From NCBI RefSeq assembly GCF_003838195.1, contig NZ_RCBY01000008.1:16164-80163 (forward strand): 64,000 bases of DNA, in the 5' to 3' direction. Numbering within the stretch: the stretch's first letter is position 1; each line of letters begins with the position of its first letter. This DNA is from Okeania hirsuta. GTDB lineage: Bacteria; Cyanobacteriota; Cyanobacteriia; Cyanobacteriales; Microcoleaceae. Positions 27,262 through 36,214 of the stretch are shown here, piece by piece. Made by a program: the position numbers and the translations under genes. The notes beneath the pieces are model-generated. The model was not told where the DNA came from, made no database searches, and was given only the letters and a program-made list of their open reading frames with translations.

Positions 27262-27636
27262 ATGTGGTTAGAAAATATTCAACTAACAATTACTCTATCT
27301 GACCAACAATTAGAAGAGGAACAGCTTCAAACAGATACCGAGAATATGTTGTCGGAAATTCAAGAATTTGATGGAGTACAAAAGGCAGATTTAATACCAA
27401 TAGAAACTGCCGAACCTATATCTAAAAGTATCGGCGGTTTTTTAGTGGGAATTCTTACCGCAGAAATTAATGCTAAAAATCTCAAAGCTTTGGTTGGATA
27501 TTTAGGCGATCGCCTCTATGGTAAGACTATGAAAATTAAAGCTGAAGGTAATGGTCGAAAGATAGATATTGAAGTTCGTAATCTGGAAGATTTGAATAAG
27601 GTTTTGAGAGAAGTAGATAATTTTTTGAATGCTTAA
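27262..27636 (+). CDS. EACC1-like effector-associated component
   Basis: Encodes 124 residues. An N-terminal ferredoxin-like half (QLTITLSDQQLEEEQLQTDT... GVQKADLIP) is followed by a Gly-rich helix (ISKSIGGFLVGILTAEI), a LKALVGYLGDRLYG helix and a two-strand end (KIKAEGNGRKIDIEVRNLEDLNKVLREV). This order matches the EACC1 (effector-associated constant component) family that Aravind and colleagues described beside caspase, CHAT or trypsin effectors in bacterial conflict systems. It ends 12 bp before the caspase gene, whose AGGA ribosome binding site overlaps this gene's stop (TAAGGA), so the two are translationally linked. The family call rests on pattern recognition only. Confidence 0.75.
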   Translation: MWLENIQLTITLSDQQLEEEQLQTDTENMLSEIQEFDGVQKADLIPIETAEPISKSIGGFLVGILTAEINAKNLKALVGYLGDRLYGKTMKIKAEGNGRKIDIEVRNLEDLNKVLREVDNFLNA

Positions 27637-27648
27637 GGATATTTTTTC

Positions 27649-28491
27649 ATGGCAAAAATAGCTCTATTAATTGGAGTTAGTGAATACCTCCCAGAATTTC
27701 CGGCTTTGCCTAGTGCGGTGAAAGATGTTGAGGCAATGAAGGAAGTTTTAGGTAATTCGGAAATGGGAGGTTTTGATAATATTGAGGTTTTGAAAAATTC
27801 CAATCGTCAACAGATAGAAGAGGCAATTTATGATTTGTTTGCTGACCGGAATAAGGATGATGTTTTACTTTTTTATTTTTCTGGTCATGGAGTTAAAAGT
27901 AGAGAGGGTAATTTATTTTTAGCTACTCCTCAAACTCGCAAAGGTGAAAGGGGAATTGTTACGCCGACTGCTGTGGGTGCTAGTCTTTTACAAAGTCAAA
28001 TGAATGATAGTTTTTCTCAACGTCTGGTTGTGATTCTTGACTGTTGTTATAGTGGCGCATTTACTAAAGGAATGACTGCTAAAGGGGATGAAAATATAGA
28101 TATTCAAACTGAATTAGGTGGAGAAGGTAGGGCAATTTTGATGTCTTCTAGTGCTGTTCAAAGTTCTTTTGAGTCGGAAGGTTCTGAATTATCTATTTAT
28201 ACAAAATATCTCGTTGAAGGTATTAAAACTGGAGCAGCAGATACCGATAATAATGGCAAAATTTCAGCCGATGAATTGCATCAATATGTGAGTGAAAAAG
28301 TACGCCAAGAATCTCCAGCAATGACTCCTCAATTTGAACCTCACAAGGAAGGTTATCGAATTTTTTTAGCACGTTCGCCACAGGATGAACCGAATTTAAA
28401 ATTTCGTCGAGAAGTTAAAGAAATACTGATTAAAAACAATGGCGAAATTAGTTTGCTAGACCATAATTTTTTGGATGAACTCTATAGATAA
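27649..28491 (+). CDS. Caspase-family (peptidase C14) protein, N-terminal part of a split fusion
   Basis: Encodes 280 residues. The caspase domain spans about 1-245: start AKIALLIGVSEY, catalytic His80 in LLFYFSGHG, catalytic Cys133 in VVILDCCYSGAF. Within it DTDNNGKISADEL (198-210) is a good EF-hand-type Ca2+ loop, as in other cyanobacterial orthocaspases. The tail (REVKEILIKNNGEISLLDHNFLDELYR) begins a helical associated domain that is cut by TAA 28489-28491. Reading on in the same frame continues that domain (IGLSQPESEAII...) into the next feature. Either a premature stop or a two-protein arrangement. Likely a protease effector in a cell-suicide or conflict system (inference from family). 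Confidence 0.88.
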   Translation: MAKIALLIGVSEYLPEFPALPSAVKDVEAMKEVLGNSEMGGFDNIEVLKNSNRQQIEEAIYDLFADRNKDDVLLFYFSGHGVKSREGNLFLATPQTRKGERGIVTPTAVGASLLQSQMNDSFSQRLVVILDCCYSGAFTKGMTAKGDENIDIQTELGGEGRAILMSSSAVQSSFESEGSELSIYTKYLVEGIKTGAADTDNNGKISADELHQYVSEKVRQESPAMTPQFEPHKEGYRIFLARSPQDEPNLKFRREVKEILIKNNGEISLLDHNFLDELYR

Positions 28492-28566
28492 ATTGGGTTA
28501 TCCCAGCCTGAATCTGAAGCTATTATAACTGAAGAAAAACAGCCTTATGAATTATTTAAAAATAAA

Positions 28567-29343
28567 TTGAAGCGTTATGAAGACGCTTTAATTTTAGCAG
28601 TTAAAGAAAGTAATCCTTTAACAGAAAATAATCGCAAAACTCTCCAGAAATTTCAGTCACTTTTTGGGTTGAGAGATGAGGATATTGCGCCTATTGAGGA
28701 AAAAATTATATCCCAGCTACCAAAGCCACCTAATCCCAAACCTAAACTCAAAGTAGGGTGTTTTGTAATAATAGGTACAGGAGTTTTACTAAGTATTTCG
28801 TTTTTTACTTTACTACCAAAGTCAGCACCACCACCAAGACCATTACCATCGTTAACAACAACACTACCAACAGACCAAAACTCAAAGTATTCAAAGCTAG
28901 AAAATCTACTAAAAGAAAAGGAGTGGAAAGAGGCAGATATAGAAACTTCTCGTTTAATGTTGAAAGTTGCGGGGGGAGAGGAGCGAGGATATCTAAGTGA
29001 AAAAGATGTAGAAAATTTTCCTTGTACAGACCTCCGCACAATTGACCAGCTTTGGGTAGAATATAGTGATCGTAAATTTGGCTTTTCTGTGCAGAAGAAA
29101 ATTTACCAGAGTTTGGGTGGAACAAAAGAGTATGATTCAGAGGTATGGAAAAATTTTGGAGATCAAGTAGGATGGAGAAAAGGAGACGAATCGTTGAGCT
29201 ACGATGAGCTTTGGGAGGAGGATAACCTCCCTTCCATGTTGAAGGGGAACCTCCCTTCCATGTGGGTGCTTATTAATGGCAATAGGCTTATTAATGGCAA
29301 ACGGTTTGTGGTCTTCTCTCGCGCAGAGACTTGTAGACTTTAA
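28567..29343 (+). CDS. Helical linker-TM-GUN4 domain protein, C-terminal part of the split caspase fusion
   Basis: In frame with the caspase gene after its TAA; the first usable start is TTG 28567, but the homologous frame is open from 28492. About 258 residues: helical repeat (YEDALILAVKESNPLT ... LFGLRDEDIAPIEEKI), a transmembrane helix (about 64-84), a Pro/Thr-rich linker, then a GUN4 domain (about 109-245) with EWKEADIETSRLML, the hallmark FPCTDLRTIDQLW, KFGFSVQKKIYQSLGG and FGDQVGWRKG. GUN4 domains bind tetrapyrroles; in this architecture they probably act as sensors for the protease (inference). Near the end NLPSM and LING are each repeated, showing small recent tandem duplications. Confidence 0.8.
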   Translation: MKRYEDALILAVKESNPLTENNRKTLQKFQSLFGLRDEDIAPIEEKIISQLPKPPNPKPKLKVGCFVIIGTGVLLSISFFTLLPKSAPPPRPLPSLTTTLPTDQNSKYSKLENLLKEKEWKEADIETSRLMLKVAGGEERGYLSEKDVENFPCTDLRTIDQLWVEYSDRKFGFSVQKKIYQSLGGTKEYDSEVWKNFGDQVGWRKGDESLSYDELWEEDNLPSMLKGNLPSMWVLINGNRLINGKRFVVFSRAETCRL

Positions 29344-29461
29344 CATATAAGCGTTTCAGCCGTCAACAGAAAAAAGTTTTAGGAACTTAATTTTACGAAT
29401 TTTGTTGATTTCAGGATTTTGATACCCTTTTTTCAGTTATCAGTTATCAGTTATCAGTCTA

Positions 29462-29555
29462 GTAGGTTGGGTTAAGCGACAGCGCAACCCAACAAAAATC
29501 TATATCTATAGAAATAAAATATGTGTTGGGTTTCACTTCGTTCTACCCAACCTAC
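29462..29555. repeat. Inverted-repeat element with GTAGGTTGGGT ends
   Basis: GTAGGTTGGGTTAAGCGACAG at the left and TTCTACCCAACCTAC at the right, about 94 bp; inside are GCAACCCAACA and TGTTGGGTTTC. This GTAGGTTGGGT-bounded repeat is common in cyanobacterial genomes. It is preceded by a TCAGTTA heptamer tract (about 29435-29457). Confidence 0.7.
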
Positions 29556-29644
29556 GAAATGGTTGTTTTTTATTATTAGGAATTGTTTAACTCACTACCT
29601 GAATTTAACTCTTTATCTGTACCAGTCTATAAATGTTAATTTTC

Positions 29645-29671
29645 GGTGTGTTACGCTGACACTAACACACC
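29645..29671. terminator. Hairpin between convergent genes
   Basis: Perfect 8-bp inverted repeat GGTGTGTT / AACACACC with an 11-base loop, in the spacer between the GUN4 gene and the oppositely oriented fumarase gene. No T-run on either side, so a termination role is uncertain; it may simply be another small repeat. Confidence 0.3.
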
Positions 29672-29695
29672 CTACTAGACCTACTTTTCATCAAA

Positions 29696-31105
29696 CTAAG
29701 CTGAAGGATGAGTCATATTTTTAGGAATCACAATCTCATCAAATTCCTCCGCTGAAACATAACCCAACTCCAAACAAGCTTCCTTCAAAGTCAACTCTTT
29801 CTCATGGGCAACCTTAGCAACTTTCGCAGCATTATCATACCCAATTTTTGGACTCAAAGCTGTCACTAACATCAAAGACTGTTCCAAATAAAATTCAATT
29901 TTTTTCTGATTTGCCTGCAAATCAACTAATAGAAAGTCCGTAAAATTATTACAACTATCAGCAATCAAATTAATCGACTGAATTAAATTAAATATCATCA
30001 TCGGTTTATAAGTATTTAACTCAAAACTTCCCTGAGCGCCAGCAAAAGCGATCGCTGCATCATACCCCATTACCTGAGTCGCCACCATCGTCATTGCCTC
30101 ACACTGAGTAGGATTAACTTTTCCTGGCATAATTGAAGACCCTGGCTCATTTGCAGGCAAAATTAATTCCCCAAACCCACACCGGGGACCACTTCCCAAC
30201 CACCGAATATCATTAGCAATTTTCAACAACGAACAAGCTAAAGTCTTCAGAGTGCCGCTCGCCATAACTATTGGATCGTGAGCAGCTAAAGCAGCAAATT
30301 TATTCGGTGCAGACACAAATGGCAACCCAGTTATTTCACTAATATATTTTGCAGCAAGTTCGGCAAAACCACTAACTGTATTTAATCCCGTTCCCACTGC
30401 GGTGCCACCTAGAGCGAGTTCATACAAACTTGGCAAAACATTAGTTATGTGTTGTATATTTGCATCGAGTTGTGCCACATATCCAGAAAATTCCTGCCCC
30501 AATGTTAACGGTACAGCATCTTGCAAGTGGGTACGCCCTATTTTAACAATTTCGGAAAATACTTCTGATTTTTCCTGGAGTGCATCGCGCATTTTCTTGA
30601 CTTTCGGCAACAACTTTTCCTGTAATGCTATTGCTGAGGCGATGTGCATAGCAGTGGGAAAAGTATCGTTAGATGACTGCGACATATTAACGTGGTCGTT
30701 GGGATGTATTGGTATTTTGCTTCCCATTTCTCCACCAGCAATTTCGATCGCCCGGTTAGAAATGACTTCGTTGACATTCATATTGCACTGGGTGCCACTT
30801 CCTGTCATCCAGACTCGCAGCGGAAAGTTACCATCTAGTTTCCCAGCAATTATTTCTTCTGCTGCTTGAGAAATTAATTTTGTTTTATCTTCTGGGAGTT
30901 TGCCGAGTTCGTGGTTGGTTTGAGCAACTGCCTTTTTGAGAATGGCGAATGCTTTGATGACTTCTGGTGGGATGTAGTCTTGGCCAATACAGAAGTAGAT
31001 GAGCGATCGCTGAGTTTGAGCGCCCCAATAACGATTTGCTGGTACTTCTATTTTTCCCATGCTATCGCTTTCAATGCGCATTTTAGACGACATTAATTCT
31101 GTCAT
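29696..31105 (-). CDS. fumC: Fumarate hydratase class II
   Basis: Encodes 469 residues, the normal length for class II fumarase. Visible are [25 protein letters not shown] at the start (split by normal spacing), [15 protein letters not shown], the [19 protein letters not shown] loop, the catalytic His in [11 protein letters not shown] and the SS-loop signature [11 protein letters not shown]. It interconverts fumarate and malate in the cytosol, as a homotetramer, in the cyanobacterial TCA cycle and purine/arginine salvage. The start [15 protein letters not shown] contains three Met codons; the first is kept. No operon partner. Confidence 0.95.
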   Translation of the reverse strand: MTELMSSKMRIESDSMGKIEVPANRYWGAQTQRSLIYFCIGQDYIPPEVIKAFAILKKAVAQTNHELGKLPEDKTKLISQAAEEIIAGKLDGNFPLRVWMTGSGTQCNMNVNEVISNRAIEIAGGEMGSKIPIHPNDHVNMSQSSNDTFPTAMHIASAIALQEKLLPKVKKMRDALQEKSEVFSEIVKIGRTHLQDAVPLTLGQEFSGYVAQLDANIQHITNVLPSLYELALGGTAVGTGLNTVSGFAELAAKYISEITGLPFVSAPNKFAALAAHDPIVMASGTLKTLACSLLKIANDIRWLGSGPRCGFGELILPANEPGSSIMPGKVNPTQCEAMTMVATQVMGYDAAIAFAGAQGSFELNTYKPMMIFNLIQSINLIADSCNNFTDFLLVDLQANQKKIEFYLEQSLMLVTALSPKIGYDNAAKVAKVAHEKELTLKEACLELGYVSAEEFDEIVIPKNMTHPSA

Positions 31106-31253
31106 TAGTATTTTGATGATATGGTGTATCTTTATATTTACTTACATCATTATCTTTTATGGCACTGACTTAGTTAAATTTTTATTTTTTTGTCTTTAAT
31201 TTATAAGAATTTTATGCTCATAAAATTATCTGATTATACTATTTTTATTCTCT

Positions 31254-32453
31254 TTAGCATTCAGGTGCCAAAGCTAAAGATTGCGAAAGGTTATTTTTAT
31301 TTTGATATTTCTGTTTTTTTAACTTTAAATATTTTTCTACTGTGTCTAAGATTTTTTTTGCATTTGCTGGTTTTCTTAAAAAATCTGTTGCTCCTGCTAA
31401 TAATCCCCTAGCCCGATTTAGATAATTATCCTGTCCAGTATAAATAATAATAGGAGTTTGTTTATAAATTGAAGCTTTCCGCAAAAAATTACAGAGTGCA
31501 TAACTATCAACTTCCGGCATAACTAAATCTATAAATATTAATTCAGGATTTTTTTTAGCCATTAATCCTACCCCTTGCATTGGGTCAGTAATTTTCTCAA
31601 TTTTATAACCTTTAGGCATCAAAATTTGCTCTAAAAATTTACCTGTTGTTGGTGTAGAATCTATACAAGCTATCAGAGGTCTATAACGATTTGTTGAACA
31701 GTAAGCTAGGTGTAATTGTTCCCATGGAGAAGGTAAATCTGGTATAGCTCGAACTTCTATTACACCTTGTTTTAAAAAATGATATATAGTACGAGTTGTT
31801 AAGGTTAAACATTGCCTTTTTTTAGCTGTAATATCCCACAAGGTATTTTCACCATTAAATTTATTAGTAAGAACCTGTATAGATTCTTCACTGAGACGAC
31901 TTTGTAATTTTATAGATTGTTTAACTACCGGAGCTTGTTCTGGGAAAATATCATTAATACCTATTTTCTGCCAGCGTTCCCAAAGTTTTTGTGCTGCCTC
32001 TATAACTTGCTTTAATTCTAATGGAGATAATGCTAAGTTGGAACAAATTTCTGATGTTAATTCCCCATCGGATTGCCAGTTGAGATTTAAAATTGACTGA
32101 CCTGCTAAAGCAAAGAAAATTTCATAGCTGCTACTACGGATAATTGCTTTACCTTGTTTTATAGTTATTTGTTCTTTAGTAAGACCTTGCTGAAGAAGCT
32201 TATATTCCCATAATTCTTCAGTAGATAGTAAATTAGCGTTAAATTTTAGATGCTGACAATGTTGACTAATTGTTCTGTACCAACGTCTAGTTTGATGTAA
32301 TCCCCCTGTAGCATATAACATTTGTCCTCGACAAAAGTAAATCTGCCATTTTTGTTCGCCATTGTCTAATATTAGTTTACCTGTTGCTTGCTTGTGACTA
32401 AGTGCGGCCAAAACTTTCCATACTTTGTTACACCTGATATTAGTTATTAACAT
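31254..32453 (-). CDS. PATAN (DUF4388)-REC response regulator, PatA-like
   Basis: Encodes 399 residues. N-terminal PATAN/DUF4388 region (about 1-245) with KVLAALSHKQATGKLILDN, WQIYFCRGQMLYATGG, RRWYR and WEYKLL; C-terminal receiver (about 258-378) with phospho-acceptor Asp in LIFIDLVMP, Thr in IIYTGQ and Lys in FLRKPAN. The acidic pocket reads ACIDSTPT, with Ser in place of the second Asp, so metal binding may be weakened. This head-REC arrangement is that of PatA/PixG/PilG-type proteins, which act in taxis, pili or heterocyst patterning. Paralogous with 32992-34218, same strand; no CheA-like partner is near. Confidence 0.88.
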   Translation of the reverse strand: MLITNIRCNKVWKVLAALSHKQATGKLILDNGEQKWQIYFCRGQMLYATGGLHQTRRWYRTISQHCQHLKFNANLLSTEELWEYKLLQQGLTKEQITIKQGKAIIRSSSYEIFFALAGQSILNLNWQSDGELTSEICSNLALSPLELKQVIEAAQKLWERWQKIGINDIFPEQAPVVKQSIKLQSRLSEESIQVLTNKFNGENTLWDITAKKRQCLTLTTRTIYHFLKQGVIEVRAIPDLPSPWEQLHLAYCSTNRYRPLIACIDSTPTTGKFLEQILMPKGYKIEKITDPMQGVGLMAKKNPELIFIDLVMPEVDSYALCNFLRKASIYKQTPIIIYTGQDNYLNRARGLLAGATDFLRKPANAKKILDTVEKYLKLKKQKYQNKNNLSQSLALAPEC

Positions 32454-32991
32454 AATTATTCTATTTTATATTTGCTATCTAATTTTATCTCTAGTTTAAT
32501 CATACAATCAAACTTTTTCTATAGGGTTTAACCCTCTACGGAGTATTTTATCCACGATTAATTATTAAAAAATTAATTTTTCTGAAAATTTTACTATAAA
32601 CATATAGATTAACTAGCTGTAAGCTATCAGTTACTAGCAGTCAGCGGGGATAGTCCATATAAAAAAGACATCTAAAAGCTTGGGTTAAAATCCCCGACTT
32701 CTAGCTTGTTGTTTAATTTTATGAGGAGTTGAAATCCCATTCTAAAAAGCTGAATACTAAACGCTCTCTCGCTGTTTGCGGAGCATTCCATCAGGAAATA
32801 CTTTTTAATAATGTTGATTTAATGATTTTATTAAGATTACTTTTTTAATATATTTTACGAGATATAACAAAAAGATTAGGCGGCTAGTCGTGATGTGGTT
32901 TATATAGAAACACTAGATTTGACAAGTGCAAAATTGTGTATCAAAATTATCATTAATGAATAATTAACTTATAATTGATCGCAATTTAGTG
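32454..32991. other. Intergenic region between the two PATAN-REC genes
   Basis: About 540 bp without a gene. It contains an AGCTATCAGTTACTAGCAGTCAG block (family M-like, about 32620-32645), a family C motif (TTTGCGGAGCATTCCATCAGG) at about 32773-32795, and AT-rich spacer. The upstream part probably carries the promoter of 31254-32453. Confidence 0.45.
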
Positions 32992-34218
32992 TTAGCTTCC
33001 TACAGCCATAAAAGTCAAATCATATGTTTGCCCCAAAGTGCTTTTCAAATCATTTGTAGAATGTTTAGGATTGACATACTTTTCCAAAACTTCTACAATT
33101 TTTTCTGGATCGTAAGATTTATACAGGTAATCATTAGCACCTACAATTCTAGCTCTAGTCCGGTCGATAATACTGTCTTGAGTTGAAAAAAATACAATTG
33201 GTATATCTTGAAAGGTAGTAGTTTTTCGTAAAAATTTACATATTGTATAACCACTAACTTTAGGCATAATTAAATCCAAAAAAATTAAATCAGGTTTACA
33301 TTCTTCCAAAAGAGCTAATCCTTTAATTGGATTTTGAATATGCAAAATTTCATATCCCAGTGGCTTGAGAATTTTATCCAGTAAGAAACCAGTACTATAA
33401 CTATCATCAATACAAGCAATTTTGACTTTATCAACACTCTTTTCTATCGCTGGCAAGTGAAATTTTTCTGAAGGTGGAAGCCAATCTTCTACCTTCAGAA
33501 AATTAATTAAGCCTAGTTTTTCAAAGCTATATAAACTATGGGTAATTACCTCTAATGACATTTTCATTTCTAATGTAATATCCCAAATTGTTCGTTTACC
33601 ATTGAGTAACTTATCGAGCTTCAAAACAGACTCTGATTTTTCTTGATTTAATAACTTATTTCTATTTTTAATAATTGGCACAAGTTCGGGATTAATGTGC
33701 AATAAACCTTCATCTTTTAAAGATTTTAAAAGTATTTTTGCTGAAGCAAGAACTTCTTTAATTTCTCGCCTTGATAACAGTAAATTTAAAGTTTTTTGAG
33801 AAGTGGAATGTTTCTGTGGATGCCATCTTCTTGTTAAACCTGCTTGACTAATAATAGCAAAGAAAACTTCTTCAGTGATAGTACGCAAAATTGCCTTAGC
33901 TTCACTTAAAGTTATTTGATTATCACTAATAGCTATTTGCAACAATTTATATTCCCATAGTTGAACATTTGTTAACTGATTAAGTTCAAATTTAAAGTTA
34001 GGACAATGTTTCTTGACAGCTCTATACCAACGTCTGGTAGGGTGTAACCCACCACTTGCATATAAAAGATGACCAAATAGGAAATAAAGTTGCCATTCTT
34101 GATTGCCATAAGCGACGCTCAACTTTCCGGTAACTTGCTTTTTGCTGACTATACTCAGGGTATTTGCTAGCTTAATATAACCAATAGTGGGTGCTGACAT
34201 AATTATTGAACCTTTCAA
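32992..34218 (-). CDS. PATAN (DUF4388)-REC response regulator, PatA-like
   Basis: Encodes 408 residues. PATAN-type N-terminal region (about 1-250: KQVTGKLSVAYGNQEWQLYF, FGHLLYASGGLHPTRRWYR, WEYKLLQIAI) and receiver (about 268-390) with a complete acidic pocket (ACIDDSYS), phospho-acceptor Asp in FLDLIMP, Ser-Thr in FFSTQD and Lys in DYLYKSYD. It is the better-preserved partner of 31254-32453, with which it shares most motifs, so the pair arose by tandem duplication. Expected role: two-component output through protein-protein contact, not DNA binding. No kinase neighbour. Confidence 0.9.
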   Translation of the reverse strand: MKGSIIMSAPTIGYIKLANTLSIVSKKQVTGKLSVAYGNQEWQLYFLFGHLLYASGGLHPTRRWYRAVKKHCPNFKFELNQLTNVQLWEYKLLQIAISDNQITLSEAKAILRTITEEVFFAIISQAGLTRRWHPQKHSTSQKTLNLLLSRREIKEVLASAKILLKSLKDEGLLHINPELVPIIKNRNKLLNQEKSESVLKLDKLLNGKRTIWDITLEMKMSLEVITHSLYSFEKLGLINFLKVEDWLPPSEKFHLPAIEKSVDKVKIACIDDSYSTGFLLDKILKPLGYEILHIQNPIKGLALLEECKPDLIFLDLIMPKVSGYTICKFLRKTTTFQDIPIVFFSTQDSIIDRTRARIVGANDYLYKSYDPEKIVEVLEKYVNPKHSTNDLKSTLGQTYDLTFMAVGS

Positions 34219-34725
34219 ATCATCGTAATATTTAATTTTGCAGTATTAAGCACTAGAGCAGCATGATATAGACATGGTTTTTATTGTTTCATATTTCCTT
34301 TATTATGTCATCGCTTGTTATACTGAGTTTTTTTAATAATTGTACTGAAATATCAGGGTTTTCTCAGAAACTTTTTGATTTACTTGTTTGTAGCAGGAAA
34401 CACTTAACAGTGGGGAACAGGTTTTCTTGTATTCAATTCATCATCACTCTATATACTAACCAATTCAATATTTACTAACAATATTTATTATTAACCACAT
34501 TCTCTACCGATTATACATCCGCCATTCGGATTATTTTTGAATTATTTTTTTCAGCAGATTCATAATATTAGATTGTAGGTATAGCAGTAGACAGATAGGT
34601 TAGGACATAGATTGATCAAGATATTTAGACAGGGAAATATTTTTCCTACTTTTCCCTATTCCCTGTAATATTTTATATTTTCGACATTGATTTAATTGTA
34701 TCTCATCTCAAACTTGGTTGATTGT

Positions 34726-34971
34726 ATACCAATTTGATAAATATTTGCTACAAATAGCTAGGATATTTCTTAGGAGTCAACCCACCCCTAACTCCTCCCA
34801 GGAAGGGAAGTCAGTCCTCAGATAGGAGAGCTGTCGGATTGGCGACGTACAGAATAAATAGCTTTGATACCATTTATTAGGTCGGAATTTATATTTTTAG
34901 TCCAAGGGACATCTTTGATAAAGTCTTTTAATTGCCCTTATTATTCGTAACATTATTTTTCCAAATTGGTA
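34726..34971. repeat. MITE-like element, family G
   Basis: ATACCAATTTGATAAATATT at the left and CAAATTGGTA at the right. It carries the conserved internal blocks TTTGCTACAAATAGCTAGGA, TCGGATTGGCGACGTACAG, AATACCATTT-like TGATACCATTTATTAGGTC and TTATTCGTAACATTA. About 246 bp. Confidence 0.75.
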
Positions 34972-35256
34972 GTATATAATTAGTGTTTCGTAATTTTCAT
35001 AATTTACTTGCTTGCAAATTGTTATAATATTAAGTCTCATGTAATACTTAGTGTGATTCGTTCTGGAAAATACTATTTGTGTTAAATTTACACTTAAATC
35101 CTTGTAAATGAAGTGTTCTATAAATTATCAAATCAGCTCTCCAAAGCAATAATATTTAACTTAAATAAATTAGTTAGGTATTAGCATAATAAATAAAGAT
35201 ATTAATGTTTGAATGCGATGACAAGATTGGGGATAAAATGGAAAAGTTATTGTTCC

Positions 35257-35357
35257 TATAGCAGTACGTTCTTTAGTGAGGACAGTAAATTTGACTGAAA
35301 AGGGAGTAGGGGGTAGGGAATAGAGGAATGTCTGCACTATATTTGCGTAGTGCTATA
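35257..35357. repeat. MITE-like element, family K
   Basis: TATAGCAGTACG at the left and ATTTGCGTAGTGCTATAT at the right, with a GTAGGGG/GTAGGGA tract inside. About 101 bp. Confidence 0.55.
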
Positions 35358-35492
35358 TGTAAAATTGATAAAAATTAGTTTTAGAAGTAGGTAAAGAGTT
35401 AAGTGAGTATGATTAGCCATTAGTTTCATTTGCAAAAATACCAGGCAAAAATAGACCTATTATCAAACTTTTCTAATTTAGCAATAAGTCTA

Positions 35493-35767
35493 ATACCAAT
35501 TTGATAAATATTTGCTACAAATAGCTAGGATATTTCTTAGGAGTCAACCCACCCCTGCCCCTCCCAGGAGGGGAAGTCAGGAGGACCGAGTCACACGGGA
35601 ATAGCTTCAATACCATTTTCAGGTCGGAAATCATTCTTTTCTCTTGGTGCGCTACCAGGTGCGACTGGCGTCGTCGCGGGGTCACACCGCTTTGTCGAAG
35701 AGAATATCCTGCACGTGTTTTTTTATTCCTCTTACTATTCGTAATATTCTTTTTTCACGCTTGGTAT
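35493..35767. repeat. MITE-like element, family G, with nested family A repeat
   Basis: ATACCAATTTGATAAATATT at the left and CGCTTGGTAT at the right. The left half matches 34726-34971 closely. A GC-rich block at 35641-35700 (CTCTTGGTGCGCTACCAGG ... GGGGTCACACCGC) interrupts the right half and is absent from other copies. Confidence 0.7.
35641..35700. repeat. Family A GC-rich repeat nested in a MITE
   Basis: CTCTTGGTGCGCTACCAGGT, GCGACTGGCGTCGTCGCGG and GGTCACACCGCTTTGTCG. Clearly related to the units at 12696-12830 and 55256-55316. An insertion inside another repeat shows that family A moves. Confidence 0.6.
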
Positions 35768-35787
35768 AACAAACTCCTGCTTAAGAT

Positions 35788-35905
35788 AAATAGACATCTG
35801 GTAAAAATCAAAAATTAAATCAATTCTCACACTAGATATATCAATTATTTCTCCCTACTGCCTACAGCAAAGCTGCCTACTCCCTCTTTTCTGGAGATGT
35901 CTAAT
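35788..35905. repeat. MITE-like element, family J (AATAGACATCT ends)
   Basis: AATAGACATCTGG at the left and GGAGATGTCTAATAA at the right, with TACAGCAAAGCTGCC and a CTACTCC heptamer tract inside. About 118 bp. Second copy at 39637-39756; single ends near 10108 and 16545. Confidence 0.65.
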
Positions 35906-36214
35906 AATTATTATCTCAACAATAAGATAGTAAAGAATGATCGAAATTCTAGTCTTGTCTTCAGAGTAAGTTACTAATCTATTAGCTATCCATCTTTCCC
36001 ATTCTTTTCTTAACTTTTTTTACTTCTTTATTCCTGTTTCTAGAATAGATGATTTGAATGCTGACCAGCTTAATGAATTCCATAGTTCATTTTCGACTAT
36101 TTTTTCTTCTTTATCATAGAAGTAAATCCACAATTTATGTGATTTATATATCAACAGCTAGCCGCAATAATAGTTTGTAATTTCTATTGCCGACATTAGT
36201 ATTAGTATTTTATT

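Larger units (their letters stand above)
34219..36214. other. Long repeat-dense intergenic region
   Basis: About 2 kb with no credible gene. It contains two family G elements (34726-34971, 35493-35767), one family K (35257-35357), one family J (35788-35905) and a family A repeat nested in the second G copy. Between them is plain AT-rich spacer. The part before 34300 probably holds the promoter of 32992-34218. Confidence 0.6.

Noticed and set aside
28653..29125. Alternative frames of 80-128 codons on both strands over the GUN4 gene
   Set aside because: Shadows of a low-complexity Pro/Thr/Lys region; the GUN4 frame has clear domain homology.
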